From Harmothoe impar (Eukaryota > Annelida > Polychaeta > Phyllodocida > Polynoidae): 64,000 bases of DNA. The notes below the pieces were generated by a model, which was given only the letters and a program-made list of their open reading frames with translations, was not told the DNA's origin and made no database searches. Made by a program: the position numbers and the translations under genes. Position 1 is the first letter of the stretch, and each line of letters opens with the position of its first letter. Shown in pieces: positions 9,712 to 24,700 of the stretch. The stretch lies in the NCBI GenBank assembly GCA_947462335.1, contig OX381709.1:63232609-63296608 (forward strand), given 5' to 3'.

Positions 9712-12700
9712 CTGTCCAAGGCAAATAAAAAATATAAATATTAATACTGTTTCTCTCTCTAAATATATATGATACAACACTGAAAACAGTGATATTTTTT
9801 CACCGGAAGCTCAATGCATTATACGTACTATGGGCAGTTCTGTGCGTTACTTACATATCAAAACTCGGCTCGCATTATTCCAGTTATTAGTTATTATTGT
9901 GATGTTGATGAATAAATACCACAGCGAACTCGTGCATATGTAGCAGTAGCCACGTTATTATTTCCACAACCAAATGATAATTTACGATTAGCACAAATCA
10001 AACTCAATGATATCCAACTCAAGTTATCCAGTATTGCACTCAAATGCTCACAATCTAATGTCAAATGCACACATTGCCTGTACCCCTGCACACTAAACAT
10101 TCTGTTTGCCACTTGGTATTGAGAACTCGTGCACCCAGTTTCCGTTAGTAGAGCATAGTCTATCATACAGATATATGTCATGGGTGTTCCATTTGTAAGA
10201 GTGGGTGCTGGAGTCGCCAGGGTTAGGAGCATGTTTCTGGTTGGGAAGCACTGTTAATGGCAGGCTGGTGGCTGGGTGTTGATGTCAAGGTGGTTAGTAA
10301 ATATAAGGACCCTATACAAGTGTCACGTGTGGTTGTTTGCTCCCTGGTGATTGCATAAATGTTGGAAAGGAACCACAAAATCCCTTTCAACAAGTCCCTT
10401 TTTACAGAAGAGACACAGAATATAACAGTGTCTTTGGTGGGTTGATAGCTCCCATCTTATTGCAAATCAACATTAAGGTAGGCTCGTCAACTCTCCTGTA
10501 CAGTATGCAGCATTGATTGGATTATGATTGTCATTAATGGCATCTAATCAACATTTTAGTTCCAGCACCGATTGCTACTTGACTACACTAGATAGCTCCG
10601 ATTTAGAATCACTAGAGAAGGGGAAGCAGTCATGTTGACTTCTTATCAACCAATCAGCGCGAGGGAACAATACACGTGACCTACATGTGCGTCTACACCA
10701 CCGATAAACGGAAGTGATGCCGAGAGTGCTAGTCTATTCGTCATTCCATATCTCCACTGAAAGAATACAGACAGCCAGTGCTACTAGAAAGTCATAAAAT
10801 AGCTGACTGAATATAAAATAAACTAGAAGATATTTGTACAGGCAAACATAAAAGACATTTTATGAAACTAGATGAGGTGATGGTATGCCGAACAGGTAAA
10901 GGCTGTTTGGCAATGAATTTTCGATGTCTTGTCTATTTTAAGTTATATTTCAAAACCATTACGATGTGAGCAAGAAGCTTTAAATTTGCGATTAATTTTC
11001 TTGATCTCTCGAACTGAAAAAATATAGACAGGTAAAGAACGGGAAGGACATTTCGCACGGTCTTCTTCTCACGGTTTTAATCGCCGGAAGTTAATATCTA
11101 AGTTATTGGCTACGTGCCCCCTCTCCGAGCATAAGCCTGTTTGGAATTAGAGCAGATATACCGGGTTGGTTATATAGTGTATGGCAGATAATGCATTGGT
11201 ATGCGTTCCATACATACTGCGTTAAACGTGCACGTGCAGTCATAAGGGGTGCGCGACGATAACATAAATTATACCAGCCTAAAATATGTCTACTCCTAAC
11301 AGCAGCTCCCGCTATGTACGTCACGTCATGACGTCATGAACGGAACGTCACAGCACGTGACCACGTCACCCTCGGCTGTGACAGCGCAGGTGGCGGTGGT
11401 GGCGGCGGTGGTGGCGGCGGTGGGGGTGGCGGTGGTACGGACCGCCATGGGGACAGTTTGGCCGGCGGAAGTTTGGACGGCGGCAGTTTGGCCGGCAGGG
11501 GAGCCACCGTGGGCGCCCCCACGGCCTGGAAGACGCAGCACACCTGGTGGCGGGGGGACGGGTGAGCAGTACCTCGTTTGAGCTTCCTGAGCTCGTTGTT
11601 GGTGGAGGACCGGAGCTGCTCCTCCAGACACTCAATCTGACGCTCCTTGGCGCGGATCTCGCGCTTGAACTTCTCCTGCAGTTTGGCTCTGTCCTCGTCG
11701 AACATCTGCTGTAGGTCGTCCAGGCCGTCCCGCAGGTCGGCGGCGTCCTGGAGGGCCATGTCGCGCTCCTTGACCAGCTCGTCCATCTGCTGCTGGAGGT
11801 CTGTGTGTGTGGTGGGGTGGGGGCAGGTTAAGTTTAACACTAGACACACCACGTGCACGCCTCAACAAAACATGAGCAACAACACAGGAGAGGTTCTAGC
11901 AGAGCACACAGATTCAGGGGTGGCTGCGGAGGTAGGAGGGGCCGTGTGGGTGTGGGTGTGAGTTTTCATTAGGTATGGGTTAAATAAAGGGCTGTCAATT
12001 TGTTTGTAGGTCAATAAGTGTTCAGGAGTATTGCTTATGTCTAGGAGTTGACCTCCGAAATAATAAGATGTAAGGAGTAATAAGGTAAAATGCACGAAGG
12101 AGGTAGATCTATAGTAGTGATTCCAGCACAACCAAGTGTTCATGCCTCATGGGTCGGAGTTGTTTTAACATTGCTGGATTGCATCGGGGACCATCGGGCA
12201 TAACTGTTGAGAACTAGATTTTCCCCCTCAATTTCCCGAAATTTGACAAGCTCTGATGGAAGACCAGCTTAATGTTGCATTGTTTTTTGTATGTTTAGTT
12301 GCATGGTAAGGGCTGTAAATGAACTGTATTTTCTTGGTAAATGTATGAAGATTCAGTGTCAAAATTAAAAATGGAAATAGCCATACATAGGGAAGTGAAT
12401 ATAAAAGAGGAAAGAAATGCTAGGTGAAATGGAATGAACCGTAGAATAGGGCAGATAGCTAGACTCTTAACAGGCAAGGTGGAAGCTACTTGAGCCATAG
12501 CCAATGGGGAAAAGGGGTTGTCCAGGAAGTATACATAGGAATGTGTGGGCCCGCTATCTGATGCACAGACGACCAATGATTTTGGCAGTTATAAACAGGT
12601 GGAGTTTTTCCCATCAATGAATAAGAAGTTGATGGATCACTTGCATGGTCATTACGGTTACGCCACACACGTTTATCTTAGCTGGTTAATCGATGTAATT

Positions 12701-15700
12701 CCAAATCAAACAACATTGCAATATTGAGTAATCTTGTGAAACTTTTGAAACAGCTTGTGTGTGAATCGTTCAGACTTATACATATTGTGCATCTGTGCAT
12801 CAGATTCAGAAACAAGGTGAAAGGTATGGTACAGGGGATAGATAATATAGCTAAAAAATCTCAAAAATCACAAATAAAATGGTAACAATACTCCAAAGTA
12901 TGGCAAATTATGTATATTATGTATCAAATACTCTGGTTTTAAAAATCATATAATTATAATCAAAGATGTGTCACAAAATCAATACAAAATTACTTCATCT
13001 TATGAGGAATTCACGCATAAGCCTTAAGAATAAATCACAGTCACTGTTTAGCTTACATTCATGTCAAACATAATTCAGATGTGTGTTAGCTTAGGTGGTC
13101 TCTCATGTGGGTAACGCTTGATCTTTGATATAAGTTGAACCTACCATTTCTCTCAGACTCAAGCTCACTGATTTTCTGCAATAGGTCTGCTCTGGAACTG
13201 CCGGAGCTACAAAGAGGACATTGGAGAATAGCCTATCAGAGTTGTTGAAAGGTAATAACAAACGTTACATTGGCTATGTGTTTTCCTGATGTTAAGCGTC
13301 GAAAGATATTCAAAAATTGATATAATGTAATTCACTGTTTAAATAGAACATGATATAGTTGGCAGGTGTAGCTGGCAATCACATAACTCCATACCATGGA
13401 TGTACGATATACCCTCGTGTTTACAGCGTACAACTCATGTTATTTGAATCTACTGAAACATTCTTCAGCAGTATATATGCATCTAACACATTCCATTGCT
13501 ATTCTTCTAGCTATGTTGCTGATGTTGCCTGGATTTTTTTTTTTATATGCGTGATTGTCTATAATAAGGTTGAACGTGATAGAATACTTTCCTTCAAGCT
13601 GAGAGCTATCATACATCATCTCTCTATCAGGTACACAACTGTATATTTTAATATAGGAAAGCAGTCACCTGCACAAAAAAAGAAACGATTTTCTGATAGC
13701 GAATACATTTATGTGTAGCTAAAGCAAAATACAGACTGGAACTATTTAACCGATGCAATATGACATTTTATCCAACACATATCAATCTCTAGTATATAGT
13801 GTGGATGCAATATGCGATATGTGCTAGGAATATATCTAAGAAATTACACTAAGAATAGGCAACAAAACTCGACAAAGCAATGACCACAGATATTCCGAGA
13901 AATGATAGTTACGAAAAGGACATTAATTCAAATGCACATGCATCATTCTACTATATCTAACTACAGCAGGACCAAACCTTACCCTCCTCAAACTGGATCT
14001 TAGCCTTCGGGTTAAGAGGATACCTCCTGGCCTGATATTAAACGAGTGTAATTTACGAAGAGGTTATCTGATCAGCTAGCTTCACATAATGGTAATATAG
14101 TAATCAGCTAGAACGCATAACATGCTAACATTCCTGAAAGCAGATCGTATAAAATCAGTTCCAGTACATTTAATATCATGCTGGAAAGTGTATTCCTGTT
14201 AAGTGCCCCGCGTTCTATGCTCCCTTATAATACGACCAATGGCAATGCTTCTGACAATCAATTGAAGGCGCCATAACATTACTGAATTAAACAGTGTTAA
14301 GGTATCACGGAATGTGAATTCTCCATAGAATTGTACTGCCATAACACTGTTCATCCCCAGGCACCAACGGCTGCTCCAATTCAACCCCACCCCACTGTGA
14401 AGGCTGCCGCCATGTGAGCGGCACCGGCATTGAATGTGAAGTGAGCCTTGTGTCCTGCACACACAAACAGTTTAGTTACATTCAACCTTAATGCAATTTA
14501 AACAATTATCATGTTTAATTTAATCTCGGGGTTCTCCCTTTGTCCTCCACTCACCAGTTTTGGACGTCATCACAAAGGACACTTGCGTCATTGTCTGTCC
14601 TTTCACTGGCCTCTAGTTCTCCGTTTGATCGAATCGATGATGTTAAAGCTTCTATCGTTCTTTCTCTGGAATAGAATACAATTTCGACAAATTGTATTTC
14701 CTGTTGGTTGAGTGTCGCATGTTCGACAATTTACAACACATGCTGATACATTAGTTACTAACTGAATAAACAATATATATATCATATCTTTTTATACAAA
14801 TAGATATATATCTTCCCACATTCCTCACATTTGGTCCCTGGAGTACTATTGCTTATTCATTATAAACACCATCAAACCTACAACCCTCTATAACGATGTC
14901 TCTACTGCGAAGTACATGTAGATTGGTCAAAATATCGTGTAAATGTCAAACACAAATGAAACAAAATAAAATAAAACAAATAATAAAACATGTTGAAAAA
15001 CCGTCAACGTACACACAATGATAATCATGGTCCCCATCAAACATCCCTTAAACCTGAAAACCTGCACACGTATTTCTACAAAATTATTGTTCAATTTACA
15101 AAAGAAAATCCCTGAAAATAGATTTAAAGTAGTGCTTCACCCACACAAGTGTAGCTCTACACTATGAAGGTGCCATGATGCATGATATTTTATATCCACA
15201 CTGGTGAGATCCTTAGGATAAGACATGCAGGTTAGGGGACGCCACTTATTTCTAGTGAGGGTATACCGGTCTCTATTGTTGCGGGAGTATTTAGTGCTAG
15301 TCACAGCGGAACTAAGCACTTTGATTCGCCATGCAGCCTCCTTTTGGGAATTCTTCCTGTAGAAATGAAATACTAGTTGAGAAAGGGTGAACTTAATTTC
15401 TAAGTTTTGTATTTATGCAAATTATTTATGTAGTGACTGGATTCGGACATTTAACGTATTTGAACATTTAAATATTTATCATGGGTTAATAAATATTTAT
15501 TGGAATTTGGTTCATCTGAGGAAGAAATAAAGAAGGGAAAGAGGACACCACATAATATTGAACGATCCTGTCATGTAACCATGGGGTTTTTAAAATACCA
15601 TACCAGATAATTGACCCAGTGTTGACTTACCCTGACATCATCTAACTAACTGAACCAGCTTGCAAAATAACCACAGATAAAATTGTGAGCATAATCAAAG

Positions 15701-18700
15701 AAGAGTGAAGCGTCAGTCTGACTCTCCTTCCAGATGAATGCTCGCCAAAATGTTACCAAAATTATTAGCGTTGGAATATTCAGACAAAGAGAGTCCAGCT
15801 TTGTCTGAATCTCTTTCAAATAGAGCCAGACAATGCATAGTGCAGCATTTCTGAATTTCAGTGCTAGGCGGGGGGAGGGTATGATGTTATGCTGGACTCT
15901 CGGAGTGATCTATGTAGAGCTGGACCCAGAGGGAAAGTCCAGCATTGCATGACTCTCCCTCCAGAGTCCTGTATTACCTGACTTGCCAAATGCCTACTTG
16001 TCATGTTCATGTCCTATAGTGTCAAATCGCATAGATATGGATTTTTAATGCAAACATAATTTGCATAGGTTTTTTTCTTCATTAATGTATCCCTATGATT
16101 GGTGTAACTGTATCATGCCCTTACCTGTCTGAGACCTCCCTCTTGGTGACCTTGAGTTGTTGCTCCAGGTCCTCTATGGCCTGGTCCTTCACCTGGATTA
16201 CCTCCAGTAACTTCTGCAGCTCTGTCCTCATGTTGGTCAGCTCATTACCAACGTCATCCAGAGATTGCTGCAAGTGGGGACTTGATTAGTAATGTATTCT
16301 CCCGTTATCTTCTCCTATTATTGTTACATTTCCCCTCTCTTCGGGGAGTTAATCATTCTCTATTTTTACAACGTAAAACTGATGGTAAAGGGTGACTCAA
16401 GCCCTTACAGCCTTCCCAAATATGAAGTTGCAATTGTATCCTTTAATAAGTCAGCAAAACATAATTACAACTGCAGATGAATAGTTGTCTATTATCGTGT
16501 TGATCACACAAAGAAAAGTATGTGGGTCGGCTTGACCAACCCGCCTCTTTAATTAAACTCAGGCAATCAAATGCACGCATTGACTGACATTGGATCGTTG
16601 ACTGCAACTGACTTTGGGAAGAGTCAGCGTGACTCTCTTCCCAATGTCAGACTGAACTTTTCTCCATAGTCACACGGACTCTCTGGTCCTTGGCGCAGAC
16701 ATAAATGTGCACCACATAACAGTCAATAAGTGCCAATGCTTCTCAAATGAAAGCATATAATCTTGAACTAAAAACAAAAGAATCATTGGAATTAAACGAC
16801 GTTACACTTCAACAGAAAGTGCAACAACAATAGTATAACTGATTAATTGGACAAACAACTTATTCTACATCAAACTAGAAGAAACGACACTGAATGGAGA
16901 ACAGGTACAGAAACACGAAATATAATTCTAATGCAAGACTCTGACGATGGACATCTAAGTGCAGATCTTCACGACTATGAAAATAATAATTAGTAGGAAT
17001 AGTGAACATTAAAAAATGTATAGCACATTCTTATCTATAAAAAATCTTACAGTTCTGCTGACTCCCTGATAGGTTATTGTTGAATAAAAGGTTTGAATTT
17101 GTGAATCGTGAAATTATTGCATTGTATTATTCATGCTATTCTTTTCTTCTACGTTTGTACTATGGCCTCTTTGCTCTTGGGAAATACATAGAGCAAAGTC
17201 GATATGCTTGCGATAGAATACACTTAGGGAACATTGTGTTTTGTAATGAGATGCCGATTGAAAGAACATGAATAGGCTGTTGAGATTCAAGAGCAGTACA
17301 GTATATAGCTGGACTTACATGCATAGGAGAGAACGAAGTGGAACACTTGAGATTTGTTTAACTATTTAGTTATATATTTATATCATCAGAATTGATATAA
17401 GAGTATATCATGAGATATATACCAGTAATTCCCATACAAACAGAGAATTGATGTCGATAGTAACCAGGAGGCACTGGAAGTTGAGGGTAACAGTTCTACC
17501 AAGGAAAGATAAGGAGGAACAGGTCACACACCAAGAGGAGGTAGGCTACTTGGATCTTACCCGGATCTTAGAGGGCTTCTTGGTTTTCTCATCCTCAAGT
17601 TCCTGGAGGGGATGGTGTAGGGGGAACAATGATATAACGTAGTTGTGCTGGGTATTTGGGTACATACAATCCAATGCTTAAAATCTAAAGGAGTTTGCTA
17701 CTGAGATAGAAGATGTGTGGATGTCTTACAAATTCATGGTTGGAATAAATGCATCGCGTTAAAAGAAATTCCTAGAAAGCGTATATTTCATATTTAGAGT
17801 ATCAAAGAGAAGTATGCAAATGCAGTTCCCAGGGAGCGAGACTGCTTATTCAGAGGACCTTCCTTCCATATGCAGATTGAATCGTGATACACCCTCAATA
17901 GCTAAATCTGCATTGTGTCTGTGCTGCATATAGATGAGATATGTCCAGACAAGTGGTGGGTCTACTACTTGCCTACTCACATATGATATTAGGAGAATGC
18001 TAACGGGCTATTAAATTATATAAATACTCTCTACTGTACTGTTTACAATCAAACGATACCAGGGAATTATTTAAGTGGATATATGAGTCTTACTGTAGGG
18101 GTATTTGTACATTCGTATGGGCTTTATTTACCAACTGAGCAGCTCACTGACTTGCTCTGTTATTTACCATATGCCGCCTGAGCTACTCACCTCACGAAGG
18201 GACCCGATGAGCGTCTCCTGCTTGGCTTGGATGTTGCGAGCGCCCTCTAGTTCTGATTTCAATTGGTTACACTTCAACTCCAGTGTCGCCATCTGCTCGC
18301 GATCTTTGGACCTAAACCCAAGTGTGGAACGATGAGTGTTTACAGCTCTAGTGTTATCTTCAATCTAAAGTTGTCTCTTTTAAAGATGACATTTGTATTT
18401 CCAATAACCTCTAAGGGTATGTGTAAATATATAAAAATTCAAAATATTCTCAAAGTTCAACGAACTAAGATGAATTCAAGGACCCAGTCATCTGCGATAT
18501 TCATGTAACTTTCAAATGCATTAATTAACATATAACTCACATGGATACGGCCCTGGAGGTGGCTTGCTCCAGCTGTCTCTCCAGGGCGGACACTCTGTCC
18601 TCCAGGCGGAGTTTGGTATTCTCTGCCAACACCAAGTCACTCTTAACCAGTGCTAGGCGCGCCTCGGCCGACTCCCGGTCCTTCCTGGCTGCAGACACCT

Positions 18701-21700
18701 CCTCTGTGGTGAGAAAAGAATAGGATGTGGTGGTGAAAATGATGTAATTATAATGACGTTATATCTGCTGTGATATGGAGCTTAAAGCAAACAGTGATAT
18801 ATCCCTAGTAGTGTTCAGAAGTGGGTATAGAAACCGAGGGCATGCAGACATAGAATTGCATAGAAGTATTTTCTCTCGTAAGTAGTATATAGAAATGCCC
18901 GTAACTGTAAGGCATCATGTAAACATTCAGTTCTAAAGTTTACAACCTACGTGACATTTCGACTACAGAGGTTAGCATTCTCGTTCAGCTCAGATTCAGT
19001 TATTATTCAATGTATTATTCATAATCTTATTGTATGTATTAGTGCACGTACCACACTGTGCTATTTGACGTTCTGCGATGACCTCGTGGTGTCTTTGTTC
19101 GAGCTGCTCGTACTGTATCCGGACCCGGGACAGGTCCTGCTCCAGACCCGCCCTCTCCGCCTCCACCCTGCAGGAGGAGAGAACACAGGTATTAACACAG
19201 AGGGGCACATGTGTGCAGCCAACCAGGAAGGATGCTACTAGCATGGAGCATACCCCCGGGAGCATACCTTCTGCGTGGCTGCTCACCTATTTATGTAATG
19301 CAGGCAACAATGGCTTATAACAAACTACTTTAATATACTTTTCTATGGGTAAGTCTAGGCTGAGGTCATTCCTGTGTGTGTGGTGTGGGGGGCAGTGCCC
19401 TGCTTCCACCCGGGTCTACATAGCACTGGTTACTCGGCGTCCTCACACCTTCTACCAACTCCAGGTGTGTAGAGGTGTGAACGGTGCACCAAGTGGACGT
19501 GTCAGAAACAACGACCCCGACCACAACTCCCGCCTTACCACGTCATGCCTTACCACTCATGCTGAAGTTTTAGCATTCTGACGATAGAGTAGTTGTTTCT
19601 GACACCTCGTCTAGGTCCCACTTCACACCTGCAGTGATATACGTGTGGAGAGGCAGAGTTCCCGGTGCCACAGCCACACTGAGGCCACAATGGGCCGCAT
19701 GTCCCGTCCCAAATACATGCATCATGAATCTAGACTGGGATCTAGATAGATAAGGATGTGTCAATAAAATCGAATTATCAAGAATCCCGAGTCAATAATT
19801 TACGTCCCTGTGCTTACATGGCTCAAGAGTAGATGTGTTTGTTCGTTGGGAATGTCATGGCAGCGTCAGCAAAGAGGCCTTTATGACCTCCCTAACTGAA
19901 AGAGACCTCGTACCACTAGACCCTATCATAGTCTAATGAAGAATCTAATCTAATGTAGTAACTCACTTGCACATTTAGTGACCATAAAACATGTAAATTA
20001 CTGAACAATCTCTCTCTTTCTTTTGGCATCTGATAGAAAAACGCCCTGTGTAACTGTGACAACCTCTGCCAAAAAAAAAGAAGTTTAAACGCAAACTCAG
20101 TGTAATAGCAAACTACGAGTGATAATTTATTATTGCTATTGGTCCCATGTACATAGACGTACGTATATGGTGAAACCTACCCTAGAACCAACACTAACAG
20201 CTTTTCATCTACATGCTCACGATAACAAGAGTAAAAGGAACTTCTGCACAGCTACTATTGATAATAATGCTATTGAGAGGAACGTCAATAGAACCCATTT
20301 GCATAATGTAAGAGTGAATACCTCCGTGTATTTTCATTTGACCTTACAATGGACACAGAACATTGATCCGATGTTCTGTGCCCACTGAGACGCGACATTG
20401 TCTATAGCATGATGGTATACATGGTGCTTTGGTGCTGGAGGATGTCGTAACGAGGTGAGGTACATGTACTTCACACCTTGGTTCTAGACCGCTACACCCC
20501 CACCTCCTCCACCTCCTCCTCTCACCTTGCCGCCCTGTCTTCACACCTTACCGCCGCATGCAGCATGGCGGCACTGGTAGCATGATCTGCTCACCGCCGC
20601 ACCCACCCACCGGCCCGCCGACTACACGGCAGGCGTGAGCTAGTGCCACAGGAGGGAGAGGTTTATGTCAACCTCCTCTACCACTATATTAGCGGTGGGG
20701 GAGGGTGGACTCGGCATCAGTGTTCTACTGGACTTCCATACAGCCACATCTACCACTACCTGCTACCCAGTACTACAGCTTAACCATGAAGGTCTCATCC
20801 AAGAAGGTCTCATCCAAGAAGGTCTCATCCATGAAGGTGAAGGTGCCTAGCCAGGTGTTGTCTGCCAAGTACAGCCTGCTGGAGGGCCGTGTACACAAGT
20901 CATGTGACCAGCTGCAGATGCTGAACAGGAAGATCAGTGACCTGCGTGTGCGTCACCAGCGGGCGTGTCATCGTGGTCAGCGACCCTTCTGTAAGAACCT
21001 GCAGCTGCAGCTGGACGTCTACCAAGGTCTCTACAACACCTTCTACACCTACACAGCTACACAGGCCCACCAGCTGTCTCTGGTCGAGGCTGCCCTCTCT
21101 CAGACTCCTCAGGCTGCTCAGCCACAACAGGCTCCATCTGCCTGATCTACTCTCTACAGCCACCAGGGGCCACCGTGCTCCTACCATGGCTCTTCTCAGA
21201 GCCACTCACTCTCACAAAAGTTGCCATCAATCTCTCTCACTCACTACAATGTAATCGTAGCCCTATATTCATAACCCTTTCCAAATTCCCAAGTACCCGC
21301 CCCTTCCCCAGTCCATCCACATTAGTGTATAGAAACCATACGAAATTTGACATGTTCATATTTATAAACTTAATTTATCTCGTGTCAAAAAGTTAAGACA
21401 TTTCAAAAACAACTCACCTTTGGAAGTCTGATCTCGGAAGCAGATCTCCTACTTTGCTTTTCATAGACACATTTTCCTGACGAGAATTTAAAATGTAAAC
21501 ATCAGTGTGCATTACAAAAATGTATTTATATTTAAAAACAGCATGAAATACTGACTGAAGTATTATGCAAATATAAATAGCTGGTCCACGTAGCTAGATA
21601 GCACTTTCATACCCAGTCCCGCCTGTGTGCAGAATTGAAAAGGACATTTCGTTTTTCAGGCATCAATTTAGCATTATATATATATATGTACATTTCCCCA

Positions 21701-24700
21701 CGTCCAGTTCGCCATCCCTATAGTCCTCACGCCACTTACCTGTTCCAGCTTGGTGAGCTGCTCGGTGACCTTCACATTGATCTCCTGGAGCTGCTCGTTC
21801 TGCTGCTCTAGGTCCTCTATGATGCCCTGACGTCGCCCCCCGCGACCTCTCCGTCCTGACCGCGGACTTTGACCTTCTTCGTCTGAGCTGTTCCACTATG
21901 TAGCGGAAAAATTAATTAACTGGTTAAACTTTTTCTTACATGACAACCTACAACGAGAAGATGCGTCTAAGTCTAATAGTTTGGAAATAAAACGTGAAAT
22001 CTCATATTTTAAAAATCGTTTTTAGACGATTGAGATTCTGAAGATAAGATCTTATTGATCATTGCCAACACCTTTGACTAAATGCTGTCAGCGTGTATTT
22101 CTACGTCCTGAAAGGTCAGCCAATATATGGGTGTAGTAAGGAGAACATCTGACTGAAATGTTAGTTTTTTTTGGTCTGCACTTCAGCGCCGTCCAAAGAG
22201 CCATCGTTACTATAAAGAGATTCTGTACAATACCCAGCGACTGTCATGCCATTTCCCTAACACAATACCATAACAGTGGGGCCTATAGTTACTATCAAGA
22301 ATATACCAGCAGAAAGGTTGGCTCAACAGTGAGCAGTTTTGCATGAAAAGGAGAAGCTTATACGCCGAGATGATAAGATAATTATGTTTATTAATAATTA
22401 TAATCTACATAAAACTATTATTCATTTAAAACTTAGATGGGGATATCAGCTTCTATAACCAAAATGGCTGTTAAAATGTATGTCTAAACATATAATCACA
22501 CCCTAGCATATCAAGCAGAGATCTAAAATATCAATTGCCCAAGTGTAAAAAAAAGCGAAGTCAAAAAGTCAAATGCATGCAGTAAGTTAAGTTTATGAAT
22601 ACCAAACATCCCACTTACTCAAATTATGTTTGCAAGGTCCAGGAAAACCAAAAAGGAACCCAACACACAATCGTTAATAAAATACCAATATCCCAGAAAG
22701 GTATGTGTAATTTCATAGAATGTCAACCGTTGGCCAGCTCAGTGGAGGTAATAGTTTTACATACAACTCTTCTACCACCACTACCAGCTGAAACATACCT
22801 TACGACGTTGTCCCAACATTTGTATCTGACATGATCAACGAAGGTGAAACTGATGAATACATCTATAGAACATTCTTTGTGTAACCCACAACCTATCAAG
22901 ACGTATAACAAGTCATGTCTTAGTTCAATGACAACTGCACTAACTTATCTATACAGTTATAACGAATACATCAAGGTATCTTACCAATCTGTCTTCCTTT
23001 TCTTTTGCTAATAGGTCTCTGGTGTGTTCTGCTTCTTGGATTTTGTCTCTGTTAAAACAGCATAAATATCAATGCGTTTTAGTATACATCTCATTGATGC
23101 AATGCAATTAATTCATAGACTGAAATGATACTTGATAGATATAGAATGATCGATATTCAATTGGGAAACTGTTTATTGCGTCATTTTGCTCTTAAATGCC
23201 CCCATTGGATTACCCTCAGAGCAGCACATGTAGCATGTGTCTAGGATGAATTGACACACAATGACATATCATAAATGTACTTACTGTAATAGATTATTTT
23301 CAGCTGTCAACTGGTCCACTTTACATTTTAGCTGCTCTGTATCGTATGCCTTGTCCATATTACTTTCAGACTAAAAATAGAATGGCATATAGTATTAACA
23401 GTTGATTACAATATTCTGACTTTAGTTAGCATTCAAAGATTATGTACAATAGGGATAATCAAAATGTCATCTACTGAGTCAGTCAGAATGTCACATGTTT
23501 ATGGTACAAATGTCTTCTGCTAAGTTAGAATTTCGTCTCCTCACTTACTGTTTTTGAGAGGATGTTTTTCTGCATCTCCAACAGCTGGATGACCTGTTGG
23601 TTCTCACCACGCTCCTGTACCAACCGCCGGTTCTCCTCCCGTAACCTGGAGTCACCATAACCTAGTACTCATCACTATAGATCTAAAACAGTCAACATAC
23701 TGGTACAATGCAGAACGGTTATCCACATTAATCATGATAGAACATAATAAGGTTTATGATTATGGTTTCATTAAGATAATTCATGGCCTGGCATTTTATT
23801 AATAGCCTGCACATGGACTTAACACACAGTGTTTTCCCTTACCGCATGAGCTCCTCCCTGGACTCGAGCAGCTCATCATACTGGGCCTGGTGGTTGTCAC
23901 GAGCCTCCCTCAGGTCGGTGAGCTCCTCCTCCAGGTCCCTTATCTTACCCTGGAGTTCCCCTATCTCGGCGTCCCGTCTACTTAGGCCGGCTGCCGCCTT
24001 CTCTGTACTCCTCCTCCAGGTGTCCACCTCCTGCCGTGCTACCTCCGACTGTTCCCGTAACTGGGAGTCAGACTGCTTGGTGCGCTGAGGGTATTAATAA
24101 GGCAATGTTATTATTCTAGTTATTAGGTAACATGGTCAAAGTTATGCTATACGGCATCGTATAGGTGTAATCAGGTAACATGGTTTCAGACTAAACACCG
24201 ATGGATGAGGAACTTTACAAGGCGGACGGTAAACAACTTGATACAGGAGGCATGAGGCAATTATATATGATAAAATATATGCCTATTTGTAGCTACTTGG
24301 TTGGGTATATCGAAAGCTTCTCTTTGTATACAAAGTCCTGTAGGAAGCCCAAATGTTAAATGTTAACCATAACTTGATATTTGACCTCTTTATATAAAAT
24401 AGATGTGAAGCTGCATGTTTAAATAGTATAAAACATTCACTTCCACCAACACATCACAAACCAACATATTGCATCATGCTGTTATCGCCATTTTATATAC
24501 AGACATAACATTTTTGTCTAAGTTATTCAGTATAATATTTTAAAATGACATGTTCAGTATTTACATAGTTTTGTAATGGACCATATGTCACCCATGTATT
24601 AAACATAAAACAAATAAATGCGGTTGCCCATTCCCATTTAATTGACATATTATTACAGTACATCGTCGATTCTACGCCCCCGGATTATTGTTCCAGAAGT

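Noticed and set aside
13359..13718. 119-codon plus-strand ORF in the intron
   Set aside because: AT-rich with irregular composition and no family features or splice partners.
13983..14032. Exon-like minus-strand segment with donor GAGG/GTAAGG and peptide AKIQFEE
   Set aside because: It leaves in phase 1, but exon 25 must be entered in phase 2, and exons 24 and 25 already join perfectly. There is no good pyrimidine tract.
15137..15355. Minus-strand open stretch after a CTACAG acceptor (QKEAAWRIKVLSS)
   Set aside because: No usable donor in the right phase; exon 24 splices to exon 25 without it.
20786..21145. Nested gene as histone H1 or a core histone
   Set aside because: No histone-fold or winged-helix pattern could be recognised, despite the histone-type 3' end.
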